Assembly (NCBI GenBank): GCA_021791195.1
Contig: JAJYXB010000002.1
Span: forward strand, 1 to 47,636
DNA length: 47,636 bases
From: Actinomycetes bacterium
GTDB lineage: Bacteria > Actinomycetota > Thermoleophilia > BMS3ABIN01
Reading direction: 5' to 3'
Position numbers and translations under genes: made by a program. Under the pieces are notes generated by a model. That model searched no databases, was not told the origin of the DNA, and saw only the letters and a list, made by a program, of their open reading frames with translations. Positions 8,370-16,955 of this stretch are shown here, piece after piece. Within the stretch, counting starts at the first letter, position 1; each line of letters starts with the position of its first letter.

Positions 8370-9590
8370 TCAGAGCCTGCAGGCGCCCCGGTAGGAACCG
8401 CCTCCGGATATCGGCGATATCTGAACGACGGTGCCCGGATACGGCGCATGGATCATCCTGCCCCCGCCGATGTAAATGCCTACGTGCTCGATGCTGCCAT
8501 AGCCAAAGAAAACCAGATCGCCCGGCGACAGCTGATTGTAACTGATCGGCGTGCCTGCTGAATACTGGGCGGCCGCCGAATGCGGCAGTGAGATCCCGAC
8601 CTGGCGATACACGTACATTACCAGACCCGAGCAGTCGAAGCCGGAGGGCGACGCCCCAGCCCAGACATACGGCACTCCCAGATACTGCATGGCGATGCCT
8701 ACCACGCCGCCAGCATGGGGGGCTGGGGGCGCGCTCGAACTGCCGCCACCGCCGCCGGAAGAGGAACCACTATCGCTATTGTATGTCGCTGCCGCCTGCT
8801 GCTGCAGCTGTTGCTGCAGCGCAGCCTGATTGGCTTCTGCCTGCTGCTGCTCCTGCTGCTGCAGCGTAGTGATATCGGTATTGATCGAGGCCAGCTTCTG
8901 CTGCCTGACATTGATGCTGGCTTCGATGTCGTTCTTGTCGGAGGCCAGCTGGGAGACAAGCGATTCCTGTGATGACTTGTCGCTATCCAGCTTGGATTGC
9001 TCGGCCTCGATCTGGGATTTCAACATCTTGATCTGTTCGACGTCGTTTCGGTCCTGCTCGCTGAGCTTGGACAGCATGTCGTAAGTAGAGAGAAAATCAT
9101 TGAGGTTGCTGGTATCCATAAGAACGTCCAGCATGCCGACGTTGCCGTTGCGATAGATGCTTGTCACGCGGTCGTTAAGGCGGCTCTGGGTGACACTGAG
9201 CGTCTGCGACGCCTGGGTCAGCTTCTGCTGATTTTCCTGGATGCTGCCCTGTATCTTGGCCAGCTGGACGTTGGCGGCGTTATAGCTCTCCACCTTCGCC
9301 TCCATCTGCATGTTGAGTCTATCGATCTCGGACTTGACCGAATCGGCCTGCGTCTGCTTGGCCGCGATGTCCCCCGCCGGATCTGCCAGCGCCAGGGCAG
9401 CCATGACGGCCAGCGGCAACAGCGCGATTAAGGTGAGGCAAGCGATAAAGACCGGTAGTCTTCTGAGGGAATGCTTATGTGGGGAGCTGCTTTTGGGGGA
9501 TTTATTGCTTTTAACTGCTGATAATGAGAATAGCTTAAACCTGATGGTTTTCGCCTCCTTTAGGACACTCCTGTGTCGGTCAGTTGGCAT
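8370..9590 (-). CDS. Secreted NlpC/P60 peptidoglycan endopeptidase with coiled coil
   Basis: This cell-wall hydrolase should cut the D-Glu-(diamino acid) bond of stem peptides. After a basic N-terminus there is one hydrophobic segment (about residues 48-69). A long coiled coil (about 75-260) follows, then a Gln-rich stretch, a Ser/Gly/Pro linker and a C-terminal NlpC/P60 domain. The domain has the catalytic Cys in FDCSGL, the His in EHVGIYIG and a third polar His in MIHAP. The plan resembles PcsB and RipA-like proteins, in which the coil controls activity. The ATG at 9590 lacks a ribosome site. A strong AAAGGAGG instead sits 8 bases before an in-frame ATC at 9545, so the true start may be there. 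Confidence 0.9.
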   Translation of the reverse strand: MPTDRHRSVLKEAKTIRFKLFSLSAVKSNKSPKSSSPHKHSLRRLPVFIACLTLIALLPLAVMAALALADPAGDIAAKQTQADSVKSEIDRLNMQMEAKVESYNAANVQLAKIQGSIQENQQKLTQASQTLSVTQSRLNDRVTSIYRNGNVGMLDVLMDTSNLNDFLSTYDMLSKLSEQDRNDVEQIKMLKSQIEAEQSKLDSDKSSQESLVSQLASDKNDIEASINVRQQKLASINTDITTLQQQEQQQAEANQAALQQQLQQQAAATYNSDSGSSSGGGGGSSSAPPAPHAGGVVGIAMQYLGVPYVWAGASPSGFDCSGLVMYVYRQVGISLPHSAAAQYSAGTPISYNQLSPGDLVFFGYGSIEHVGIYIGGGRMIHAPYPGTVVQISPISGGGSYRGACRL

Positions 9591-9707
9591 CCGCTTTGGC
9601 TAACAAAACCTGGTGAACAATAGCAAGGCATTTAAATTAAGTCAACAAAAATGGCTTAAATAACGTTAAATTCATGCAAATTGCGTCATTTTTCTAAGGG
9701 AAAATCA

Positions 9708-10778
9708 CTACTGGCCGGCGAAATATGCCCTGAGACCGGCCATGATAGCCGAAGCTTCCCGGGCGGCAAGCTCATCTTCGGACAAACTGGCGACGCCTGC
9801 CAGGTTGGTGAGGAAGAACGGCTCCACCAAAATGGCGGTCATCGCGGTCTCCCGGAGGACGGCATAGTTCCGTCCCAGCACCGGCATCGCAAGCACTTGC
9901 AGCTCGGTCGCCAGGCTGTCGACAATCTTTTGCGCCAGCATCTTTCCCTGCTCGGAGAAGTAGCCCTCACGGCAGAAAAAGTAGCCGGCAGCGCCCTGTG
10001 CCCTGTGGCTGGTGGCGCTGTTGTGATGAATGCAGATGAAGAGGTCGGCACTGCTGAGGTTTGCCAGCGCCGCCCGCTCATACAGATCGACGCCGGAATC
10101 GGTTTCCCTGGTCAGGACGACACTGGCGCCCAGCGGCTTGAGCGCGGCAGCCAGGTTGAGCGCCGTCTTCAGATTCAGATTCTTCTCGGCGATACCGCCA
10201 GCCGCGACAGCGCCCGTATCTTCGCCACCATGCCCGGGGTCGATCGCCACGGTCAGGCTGCCCAGCGAGCGGCCGCCGGCATAACCGCCGTTCCGGTCCG
10301 GGATCTTGGCGCCGCTGCTGTGGGGCTCGCCGTCCTTGGTGACCTTGGCCATCACCTTGAGGACGGACTCATCCACCATGCCGTCCATCACCATGCCGGC
10401 GTTTTTCTGAAAGTCGAGCACGGCCCGTTCCGTTTCGGCGCCGAAGATGGCGTCTTCCGGTCCGGCATTAAATCCCAGCCGGTTGAGCGAACGCTGCAGG
10501 GTCAGCACGTCCGCGCCGCGAAAGGGCGGGATGCGCAGGTATAGCAGCCTCTCCCCCGGCTCGTAGCGCGCCTCCACCAGTTCCTGCCATGTGTTTTCGG
10601 CGACGATGCCGTCGACAAGAAGCCCGATCTTTTGCTGGAAACACAGAACGGCCGCCTGGGTATCGGGGCCGAAAAGACCATCCACACCGTCGGTGCCGAC
10701 GTCATATCCGAGACCGGAGAGCCTGGACTGTACATCCAGGACTTCCTTGCCTCTGTCACCTAACTTCAACGTTCTCAA
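9708..10778 (-). CDS. CwlM-like N-acetylmuramoyl-L-alanine amidase
   Basis: Two peptidoglycan-binding_1 domains (about residues 4-70 and 84-145) precede an Amidase_3 domain (about 175-355), the plan of mycobacterial CwlM. The zinc ligands expected for an active amidase are visible: His in DPGHGG, Glu in AEKNLN, His in ICIHHN, plus the catalytic Glu in VEPFF. There is no signal peptide or membrane segment, which also matches CwlM, a cytoplasmic regulator of peptidoglycan precursor synthesis. The TTG start has AAGGTG 8 bases upstream. The gene lies 70 bases after thiD on the same strand and may share its transcript. Active hydrolase versus regulator cannot be decided here. Confidence 0.85.
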   Translation of the reverse strand: MRTLKLGDRGKEVLDVQSRLSGLGYDVGTDGVDGLFGPDTQAAVLCFQQKIGLLVDGIVAENTWQELVEARYEPGERLLYLRIPPFRGADVLTLQRSLNRLGFNAGPEDAIFGAETERAVLDFQKNAGMVMDGMVDESVLKVMAKVTKDGEPHSSGAKIPDRNGGYAGGRSLGSLTVAIDPGHGGEDTGAVAAGGIAEKNLNLKTALNLAAALKPLGASVVLTRETDSGVDLYERAALANLSSADLFICIHHNSATSHRAQGAAGYFFCREGYFSEQGKMLAQKIVDSLATELQVLAMPVLGRNYAVLRETAMTAILVEPFFLTNLAGVASLSEDELAAREASAIMAGLRAYFAGQ

Positions 10779-10848
10779 ACAGGGGTCACCTTCGTGTGGG
10801 CGATTTCAGGTGCGGGACCCAGATCCCGCAACGATCCGAGCCCTAAGG

Positions 10849-11664
10849 TTAAAGCTTGCCGGGCCCAGGTTCAAGCCGGAGCGGCCAGGGCGTGCGCAGC
10901 CCATGTCCGGGAGCGACGGCTGCCGCGATCCCCCCGGCCACGTATTCGTGCGCCGAGCGCACGGCTGTTTCCAGATCGGCGCCCAGTGCCAGAAATGCCG
11001 CCAGCGCGGCTGAAAAAAGACAGCCGGTGCCGTGGTATTCGCGCGCATCGCCGGCGCGCCTGCCCTGGATCACCGTCATCCGGCCGCCGTCGCACAACAC
11101 ATCGGCAGGATCTCCATCGAGGTGCCCGCCAGTGACGCAGGCGGCGGCAGCCCCCAGAGCCACCAGCTCCGCCGCCGCTTCGCGGGCGTCGTCGAGCGTT
11201 CGCACGCTGGCGCCGGCGAGAACCGCCGCCTCGGAGAGGTTCGGCGTGACCACGCGGCAGAGCGGCAGCAGCTTTTCGCGGATCGTCCGCGCCAGCTCCG
11301 GCTCCGCCAGACTGCCGCCGCCGGTGCTTTTCAGCACGGGATCGACCACCAGCGGCGCTCCGCCCGCCTCTGCGATCCCGCCGGCGACCGCCTCCGCGAT
11401 CGCGGCAGTGGCCAGCATGCCGGTCTTCATGGCACGGGGTTTGATATCAGCCAGCAGCACCCCCAGCTGCTCCTTCACCAGCGCCGCATCAAGGGGATGG
11501 ACGCCGCTGACGCCGATGGTGTTTTGTGATGTGATCGCCGTGATAACGCCGAGACCGTACAGTCCCAGCCGGTCGAAAGTTCGCAGATCGGCCTGGAGGC
11601 CCGCCCCCGCCCCGGGATCGGAGCCGGCGATACTGAGGACGGCTTTGAGCGCCGGCGGATTCAT
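10849..11664 (-). CDS. thiD: Hydroxymethylpyrimidine/phosphomethylpyrimidine kinase
   Basis: ThiD phosphorylates HMP twice to HMP-PP, the pyrimidine half of thiamine. The 271-residue protein is a ribokinase-fold enzyme. It has the N-terminal [22 protein letters not shown], the [14 protein letters not shown] segment and the anion-hole motif near the C-terminus in the form [18 protein letters not shown]. Its start overlaps the thiL stop by 4 bases. It is the last thiamine gene of the riboswitch-controlled operon. A short hairpin with a 7-bp stem (about 10812-10830) lies beyond its stop but has no T tract, so transcription may continue into the amidase gene. Confidence 0.94.
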   Translation of the reverse strand: MNPPALKAVLSIAGSDPGAGAGLQADLRTFDRLGLYGLGVITAITSQNTIGVSGVHPLDAALVKEQLGVLLADIKPRAMKTGMLATAAIAEAVAGGIAEAGGAPLVVDPVLKSTGGGSLAEPELARTIREKLLPLCRVVTPNLSEAAVLAGASVRTLDDAREAAAELVALGAAAACVTGGHLDGDPADVLCDGGRMTVIQGRRAGDAREYHGTGCLFSAALAAFLALGADLETAVRSAHEYVAGGIAAAVAPGHGLRTPWPLRLEPGPGKL

Positions 11665-12656
11665 CGCCTGAAGTGATCGAAGCCGCGTTGCGCCAGCGGT
11701 TGTTCCGCGCCCCGGGGATCGAGCATGACGATGCCCGTGGCCGCGGCGGTCATCTGGCCGATATCTGTCACGAGGGTACCGGCCGCCTCGATGGCGCCGG
11801 CGATGCGGCCGGCTTTATCCGGTGGTGCGGCGATCAGAAGCTCGTAATCCTCGCCTCCGTAGATCACCAGCTCCTGAAGCTCCCAGCCGTGGCGTTCCGC
11901 CGCTTCAGGCAGACTTTCGGATACCGGAATGGCATCCGCCCTGATCCTGGCGCCGGTGCCGCTGGCCGCGCATATATGCCGCAGGTCAGTGGCCAGCCCG
12001 TCGCTGATATCAGTCATGGCGGCCGCACCGGCCAGCCGCGCCGCATGGCCTTCCGCCAGCCTTGCGACCGGAGTGTTGAGCGCAGTCAGCAATTGGGGAA
12101 ATCCCGCTCCGGAACCTTGCTGGCTAAGTCTCAGCCCGCCGGCAGCGCCGCCCAGGCGGCCGGTTACAAGAATGCGGTCCCCCGGATGGGCTCCGGAGCG
12201 CAGAACCGGCGCCTCTCCGGCCTCAAGCTCTCCCGCGAGTGACACCGACAGGGCCAGGGGGCCCGGGGAACCGGTAGTGTCGCCGCCGACGACGGCGGTG
12301 CCGGTTTTGGCCGCCAGCGAGGCGATGCCCTCACAAATGCCCGTGATTAAATCGACCGGGGTGTCACCAGCGCAGGCTATCGTCAGCAGCGCATAACGCG
12401 GCACTGCACCCATGGCCGCCATATCGCTGAGGTTGACCGCCAGACATTTATGGCCCAGCTGCTCGGGCGCCTGCCAGTCTTTCCTGAAATGCACTCCTTC
12501 GAGGAGCAGATCCGTGGTCCAGACCTGCATGCCAGCGGCAGGACCGGTCACCGCCGCGTCATCGCCAATACCCACGGATATGGCCGCCGCCGTGGACGAG
12601 AAGAGACGGCGCAAACGGTCAAGCAGAGCCTCTTCGCCCAGTTCACCGACTAGCAA
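11661..12656 (-). CDS. thiL: Thiamine-monophosphate kinase
   Basis: ThiL phosphorylates thiamine monophosphate to the coenzyme thiamine pyrophosphate. The 331 residues fit the PurM/AIR-synthetase-like fold. Seen are the N-terminal [12 protein letters not shown], the metal-binding GIGDDAAV, the segment [15 protein letters not shown] and, later, [12 protein letters not shown] and [10 protein letters not shown]. The gene overlaps thiC by 7 bases upstream and thiD by 4 bases downstream, so it is translationally coupled within the thiamine operon. All expected motifs are intact. Confidence 0.94.
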   Translation of the reverse strand: MLVGELGEEALLDRLRRLFSSTAAAISVGIGDDAAVTGPAAGMQVWTTDLLLEGVHFRKDWQAPEQLGHKCLAVNLSDMAAMGAVPRYALLTIACAGDTPVDLITGICEGIASLAAKTGTAVVGGDTTGSPGPLALSVSLAGELEAGEAPVLRSGAHPGDRILVTGRLGGAAGGLRLSQQGSGAGFPQLLTALNTPVARLAEGHAARLAGAAAMTDISDGLATDLRHICAASGTGARIRADAIPVSESLPEAAERHGWELQELVIYGGEDYELLIAAPPDKAGRIAGAIEAAGTLVTDIGQMTAAATGIVMLDPRGAEQPLAQRGFDHFRR

Positions 12657-13963
12657 CCGGAAATCTCACCAGCCTTCAGCCCCAGATGCTCCGACACGAT
12701 CTTCATGGCGCAGAGTTCGCCGCACATGCTGCAGCCCTCCACCGACGAGCTGCGGCGGGCGTCGTAAATCGAACGCGCCGCCTTGGGATCGACCGCCAGC
12801 CCGATCTGGGCATCCCAGTCCAGCGCCTTTCTTGCGCCGGCCATGCGCCGGTCCCACTCGAGCGCGCCGGGCACCCCCTTGGCGATGTCGGCCGCATGCG
12901 CCGCGATCCGGGAAGCGATAACACCTTGGTGGACATCTTCGACCGTAGGCAGGCCCAGGTGCTCAGCTGAAGTCACATAGCAAAGATAGTCGGCCCCGGC
13001 GGCGCCGGCAATCGCGCCGCCGATAGCGGCCGTGATGTGATCGTAACCCGGCGCCACGTCGGTCACCAGAGGGCCAAGCACATATAAAGGCGCGTCTCCG
13101 GTGAGTTTCTTGGCCATGCGGATGTTGGCCTCCACGTCCGGCAGCGGCACGTGGCCCGGTCCCTCAATCATCGCCTGGACTCCTGCTTCGCGGGCTGTTT
13201 GCGCCAGACCGCCAAGCGTCACCAGTTCCTGGAACTGGGCCCGGTCGCTGGCATCGGCGAGACAGCCGGGCCTGAGGCCATCCCCCAGGCTGATGGTGAC
13301 ATCCCATTTGGCCAGCACCTCGAGCAGCAGGTCATAATCTTCGTAAAATGGGTTTTCGCGGTCGTGGTGGAGCATCCAGGCGATCATGAAAGCGCCGCCG
13401 CGGCTGACAACGTCCATTAGCCGCCCCTGCGCCTGCAGATGCCCGAGCGCCGAGCGGGTCAGGCCGGCATGGATGGTCATGAAGTCAACACCATCAGCCG
13501 CCTGGCTTTCAACGACGCCCAGCAGATCGTCGCGAGTCATGGAGACAACGCTGCCGCCGCGTTCGCGCGCAGCCGTCGCGGCTTCGTAGATCGGCACCGT
13601 CCCGAACGGCAACTCGCTGCCGGCGATCAGCGTCCGGCGCAACTGGCCGACTTCGCCGCCGCCACTGGATAGATCCATCACCGTATCCGCCCCGGCCGCC
13701 ACCGCGGCGCCCAGCTTCCTGATCTCCTCATCACGGGAAAAGATCTCGCTGGAAGCGCCGATGTTGGCATTTACCTTGGTCCTCAGGCCGCTGCCGATGC
13801 CGGTCGGCCTCACCTGCCTGCCGCCACTTGCCCGGGGCACAACCACTCTTCCCGCCAGCACCAGCTCGCAAAGTTTGTCCCGGTCGATGGATTCAGAGAG
13901 CGCCACGGCTTCCATCCGGGCGGGAACAACTCCGGAAGCCAGTTGTCCGAGCAACGTCATCAT
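12650..13963 (-). CDS. thiC: Phosphomethylpyrimidine synthase ThiC
   Basis: ThiC is the radical SAM enzyme that rearranges aminoimidazole ribotide to HMP phosphate. At 437 residues it belongs to the shorter bacterial and archaeal form, without the long N-terminal domain. The C-terminal iron-sulfur motif CxxCxxxxC is CSMCGELCAMK (Cys ligands in the last ~25 residues). The core shows MEGPGHVPL, the GPLVTDVAPGYDHI block and MTIHAGL. It overlaps thiE by 4 bases and thiL by 7. Radical SAM dependence fits a low-oxygen or protected cytoplasm, in line with the flavodiiron protein nearby. Confidence 0.95.
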   Translation of the reverse strand: MMTLLGQLASGVVPARMEAVALSESIDRDKLCELVLAGRVVVPRASGGRQVRPTGIGSGLRTKVNANIGASSEIFSRDEEIRKLGAAVAAGADTVMDLSSGGGEVGQLRRTLIAGSELPFGTVPIYEAATAARERGGSVVSMTRDDLLGVVESQAADGVDFMTIHAGLTRSALGHLQAQGRLMDVVSRGGAFMIAWMLHHDRENPFYEDYDLLLEVLAKWDVTISLGDGLRPGCLADASDRAQFQELVTLGGLAQTAREAGVQAMIEGPGHVPLPDVEANIRMAKKLTGDAPLYVLGPLVTDVAPGYDHITAAIGGAIAGAAGADYLCYVTSAEHLGLPTVEDVHQGVIASRIAAHAADIAKGVPGALEWDRRMAGARKALDWDAQIGLAVDPKAARSIYDARRSSSVEGCSMCGELCAMKIVSEHLGLKAGEISGC

Positions 13964-14619
13964 CCGGCCTTCTTGGCTCCGGCTTCGACCACCAGCGAGG
14001 ACCTGGCGTCATCCAGAGCCCGCCTCAGATCAGTGGTGGCCGCAACCATGTCATCGGCCATCGCCACGGCGGAAAGTACCGCCACGCCGTTGGCTCCGGC
14101 TTCGACGCATTCGCCCAGATTGCCAGCGTCGACGCCACCAATTGCGATAATGGGGATATTTGACAGCGCCCTGATCTTGGCGATACGCTGGGGCCCGGTC
14201 GGCAGCTGGTCCGGTTTGATGGCAGTAGCATAGACCGCACCCACGCCCACGTATGTTGCCCCTTCCTGCACCGCTTTCAGCGCTTCAGTGTGATTGGAGA
14301 CGGATTTGCCGACTATCCGGCCGCGGCCGATCATCCTGAGGGCGGCCGGCACAGGCATGTCATCCTGTCCGACATGCAGGCCTTCGGCCTTCGAGGCCAT
14401 CGCGATGCCGACATGATCATTGATGATCAGCGGGATGCCGGCCTCCTGGGTGAGCTCATGGATGCGTGTGGCGATCTTCAGCACCTCACCCATGCTGCGC
14501 CGTTTGACCCGCAGCTGGATGGCTGTGGCGCCCCCCTCGACCGCGGCAGCCGCCACGTCATAATGATCCCTGCCCAGCTCGGGGATCGAAGCCGTAATGA
14601 CATACAATCCAAGATTCAA
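13960..14619 (-). CDS. thiE: Thiamine-phosphate synthase
   Basis: ThiE joins HMP-PP and thiazole phosphate to give thiamine monophosphate. The 219-residue TIM-barrel protein shows GATAIQLRVKRR, then IPLIINDHVGIA and GLHVGQDDMPV, then YVGVGAVYATAIK and IIAIGGVDAGNL, all typical family blocks. It starts 10 bases after the preceding uncharacterised gene and overlaps thiC by 4 bases. Compared with typical ThiE the first segment is short but complete. Confidence 0.94.
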   Translation of the reverse strand: MNLGLYVITASIPELGRDHYDVAAAAVEGGATAIQLRVKRRSMGEVLKIATRIHELTQEAGIPLIINDHVGIAMASKAEGLHVGQDDMPVPAALRMIGRGRIVGKSVSNHTEALKAVQEGATYVGVGAVYATAIKPDQLPTGPQRIAKIRALSNIPIIAIGGVDAGNLGECVEAGANGVAVLSAVAMADDMVAATTDLRRALDDARSSLVVEAGAKKAG

Positions 14620-14629
14620 AATGTTTCTC

Positions 14630-15463
14630 CTATGCCTGGAGACGGGCGAACATTTCCGCGTGCCGAGTGCAGTAACCGCCGCCGGTTTGCGTCCGGATCA
14701 GGTCGCTCTGCCAGTGGGCATTGAACAGCCTGCAATCCCTGTCATCACAAAAAGGTTCACCGGTCAATCTATAAGTTACAGCTTGCATCACAAGCCCCTG
14801 CGCCGTGTCTGTCAGTCTGGGGTCGTCGAGACGCAGGCAGTCGCCGGCATACGACCGGGCCAGCTCCATCTTTTCTTCTTCCTGTAAACCCAGGGCTTCT
14901 GAGCTGCGCCGGGCGAGATAATAGCCGGGCGCCCGCGCCGGCGCCTCGACCATGCCGCTAGTGGACAGGATCGAAGGCGCTCCGCAGACAACGGTTCTCG
15001 CATGGTAACGTCTGTCGGCCAAATCCCAGGTTCCGATTAGCTGATTTGTGAAAATCACATGGACGTTTTCCAGCCGTGCTTCCGCGGCCGGCAGCAACAT
15101 TCGCGCAGCGTCGGTAAAAAGCCAGGCGTCATAAAGGATGCCGTAGACTTCGCCGTCCCTGTTTTGCAGGCGCCTGAGCTCGTAGCCGACCTCACCCGGC
15201 AGCACCCGCTGCCCCGTCCGCGCCGGCCGGTCAAAGCTGCGCACCTTCGCCTCAGCCAACCGCATCGCCAGCGCTTCGGCATCCTCCGCTGAGGCATTTT
15301 CGAGCCATCCTTCCAGCAGCGGCGCGCGCAGCGTCACCGCCGTGCGCGGCAGCCACTCCCCGATACCTGCCGCCACCGCCTCAAAATCAATCGCCCGGCA
15401 GCGCGGCTCCCGGTATATATGGACGTTGGCGATGTGGTCTGCGGGACTCACCGCTCCGGCCAC
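14630..15463 (-). CDS. Uncharacterised Cys/His-rich protein in thiamine operon
   Basis: This 277-residue soluble protein has no family I can assign with certainty. Conserved-looking blocks are VHVIFTNQLIGTWD, an adjoining RYHARTVVCGAPSILSTSG, and a C-terminal segment FCDDRDCRLFNAHWQ followed by YCTRH, which looks like a CxxxxxC...CxxH zinc site. From memory it resembles an archaeal/bacterial family catalogued as a putative metallopeptidase of unknown function (DUF6775), but no HExxH motif is present. GTG at 15451 has AAGGTG 9 bases upstream and may be the true start. It sits between thi4 and thiE, so a role in thiamine synthesis or its metal or sulfur supply is inferred from position only. 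Confidence 0.7.
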   Translation of the reverse strand: MAGAVSPADHIANVHIYREPRCRAIDFEAVAAGIGEWLPRTAVTLRAPLLEGWLENASAEDAEALAMRLAEAKVRSFDRPARTGQRVLPGEVGYELRRLQNRDGEVYGILYDAWLFTDAARMLLPAAEARLENVHVIFTNQLIGTWDLADRRYHARTVVCGAPSILSTSGMVEAPARAPGYYLARRSSEALGLQEEEKMELARSYAGDCLRLDDPRLTDTAQGLVMQAVTYRLTGEPFCDDRDCRLFNAHWQSDLIRTQTGGGYCTRHAEMFARLQA

Positions 15464-15499
15464 CTTTTATCAGTCGGGTTCCAGCCCGGCCCGCAGCTG

Positions 15500-16300
15500 C
15501 TATTTCGCCGGGGCAACCTTATCGGCCAACTTTTCCAGCACGACCTCCGCCGCCCGCCTGCCTGACAGCAGCATGCCGCCGAAGGTGGGACCCATGCGCG
15601 GCAGGCCATAGGCGGTGGAGACCGCCATGCCTGTGATCACCAGGCCGGGCATGAATTCCCCGGTATGCTCAAGGATCAGATCCTCGGAGCGTTCTACCCA
15701 CATGGCGCCGAAACCTACCGTCTCGGCCAGGCCGCGCTGCTCCAGCTTGGAAAGGACGCAGGCGTCGTGTCCGGTGGAGTCGATGACCATCTGCGCCTCG
15801 ATCGCCACCGGGTCCACACAGGTGATCTCCCGCGGCAATGAGACGATTGGCGTCCAGTTGATGACAACACCGGCAACGCGATTGCCGTCGCGGATGACCA
15901 CATCCTCGAAGATGGTCATGTTGGCGAACTTGACGCCGGCGTCGCAGGCGGCCGCGATCAGCTTCGAACAGGCGTGTGGGCCGTCAGCCACGTAGAGGCC
16001 TTCCTGCGCCTCCTCATAGGGGACTCCCAACTCGTCCAGCACCGTCTGCGCCGGCGCCCGCAGCGTCACCTTGTTCATCAGATAGCCGCCGATCCAGAAG
16101 CCGCCGCCGATATAGTTATTGCGTTCCACGATCAACGTCTTCAAGCCCTTCGCCGCCAGCTCCTTGCCGGCCATCAGGCCGCTGGGTCCGCCGCCGACGA
16201 TGATGACGTCGCTCTCGGCGTACTCCTCGAACTGGCGCATGAACGAGCCGACGATCGCCTTGGTTACATCTTTCTCATCGATTGGATGAAAAACCGCCAT
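15500..16300 (-). CDS. thi4: Thi4-type thiazole synthase with active-site Cys
   Basis: Thi4 makes adenylated thiazole from NAD, glycine and sulfur. The protein begins with an FAD-like fold ([21 protein letters not shown]). The conserved Thi4 blocks are [23 protein letters not shown] and the C-terminal [17 protein letters not shown] gapless match with yeast THI4 between NWT and the shared VDP/MDP motif puts Cys161 (ITCVDP) at yeast Cys205, the sulfur-donating residue of suicide Thi4s; archaeal sulfide-using enzymes have His there. The ATG at 16300 is preferred because GGAG lies 5 bases upstream. It is the first gene after the TPP riboswitch and replaces the ThiG pathway in this operon. Confidence 0.93.
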   Translation of the reverse strand: MAVFHPIDEKDVTKAIVGSFMRQFEEYAESDVIIVGGGPSGLMAGKELAAKGLKTLIVERNNYIGGGFWIGGYLMNKVTLRAPAQTVLDELGVPYEEAQEGLYVADGPHACSKLIAAACDAGVKFANMTIFEDVVIRDGNRVAGVVINWTPIVSLPREITCVDPVAIEAQMVIDSTGHDACVLSKLEQRGLAETVGFGAMWVERSEDLILEHTGEFMPGLVITGMAVSTAYGLPRMGPTFGGMLLSGRRAAEVVLEKLADKVAPAK

Positions 16301-16331
16301 CCTGTCTCCTTCCCTCAAAATTACTGGGCCT

Positions 16332-16366
16332 TTAAAAACAAACGGCCGTACCAACAGTGGTACGGC
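16332..16366 (-). terminator. Riboswitch-linked intrinsic terminator before thi4
   Basis: On the minus strand a 9-bp stem GCCGTACCA/TGGTACGGC with a 4-base loop is followed by a T-rich tail (CGTTTGTTTTT). It lies between the TPP aptamer and the thi4 ribosome site, as expected for control by transcription termination when TPP is bound. Confidence 0.85.
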
Positions 16367-16382
16367 TCCAGCCTCATAGAGT

Positions 16383-16468
16383 CATCCCTGCGCTGGCATT
16401 ATCCAGATCAGGTTCCAGGGGTCAGTGACAACATCACTTTCTCAGCCGCTTGAGGGCAGCTCCCCCAT
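16383..16468 (-). promoter_or_regulatory. TPP riboswitch (THI element)
   Basis: The minus strand carries the conserved TPP aptamer parts in order: GGGGAGC at the 5' side, CGGCTGAGA, then ACCCCTGGAACCTGATC, TGGATAATGCCAGCG and the closing AGGGA. It precedes the thiamine operon and is followed by an intrinsic terminator, so thiamine pyrophosphate should switch off transcription of thi4 through thiD. Confidence 0.96.
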
Positions 16469-16480
16469 TATGTGGCCGTG

Positions 16481-16510
16481 ATTATATCACGAGAAAAAGC
16501 CCAAGAGAAT
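16481..16510 (-). promoter_or_regulatory. Promoter of the thiamine operon
   Basis: A perfect TATAAT occupies 16486-16481 on the minus strand, 13 bases before the aptamer, which puts the start of transcription near 16474. The -35 region is weak: TTCTCT lies at 17-base spacing. The rest of 16487-16604 shows nothing else. Confidence 0.65.
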
Positions 16511-16604
16511 AACACAATAAAATGGAACCGGGCGGAGGGGCGTCGCTTATTGGGTAGGTAGGCAATTGCGCAAAGAAACAGTCAGAACATCCCCGGGACG
16601 GTTT

Positions 16605-16802
16605 TCAGGCGGCGTCCCGACCAACCGCGGTCAACTTTTTGGAAGCTGGGTCCGCGACGCTATCGCCGGCCGTCCCGGCGGCTGAAGCGCGCCCGCCAGC
16701 CAACAGGCGGGGAAGTTCGAGCTGCTCGCCGCAGATCTCGCAGTATCCCCACTTGTTTACCGAGCCGGCAGAATAGCAGATGCCACAGTCATACATCTTC
16801 AT
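16605..16802 (-). CDS. Small zinc-ribbon protein, unknown function
   Basis: A 65-residue protein starts MKMYDCGICYSAG and has four cysteines as CxxC (6, 9) and CxxC (21, 24), the pattern of a small zinc ribbon. The C-terminal 35 residues are Ala/Gly-rich and probably disordered. AAGGAGG lies 5 bases before the ATG, which argues that it is a real gene. It has no informative neighbours: the thiamine operon promoter lies downstream and the HD-GYP regulator gene upstream. Confidence 0.7.
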   Translation of the reverse strand: MKMYDCGICYSAGSVNKWGYCEICGEQLELPRLLAGGRASAAGTAGDSVADPASKKLTAVGRDAA

Positions 16803-16925
16803 ATTTTCCTCCTTCTCTTTTTGCTACCGCCCACCGCCCCAGATGATGGGTCCAGCTTAGCGGCCGATGAAATCAAAGGAAATAAGGGAAAAGCCTTACG
16901 TAGTTTAAGAATTACCCTGAACCGC

Positions 16926-16952
16926 AAAAAGGTAAACCCGGCCGGCGCCGGG
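16926..16952 (-). terminator. Terminator of the HD-GYP gene
   Basis: The stem CCCGGC/GCCGGG with a 4-base loop (16937-16952) is followed on the minus strand by TTTACCTTTTT, immediately past the stop codon of the response regulator gene. Confidence 0.6.
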
Positions 16953-16955
16953 AGG

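Noticed and set aside
8750-8880. CTG/CAG-rich trinucleotide run
   Set aside because: It encodes the Gln-rich segment of the NlpC/P60 protein; it is low-complexity coding sequence rather than a separate repeat element.
9591-9707. Cyclic di-AMP (ydaO) riboswitch before the NlpC/P60 gene
   Set aside because: Such switches often precede cell-wall hydrolase genes, but the leader is only about 120 bases, AT-rich, and lacks the conserved core.
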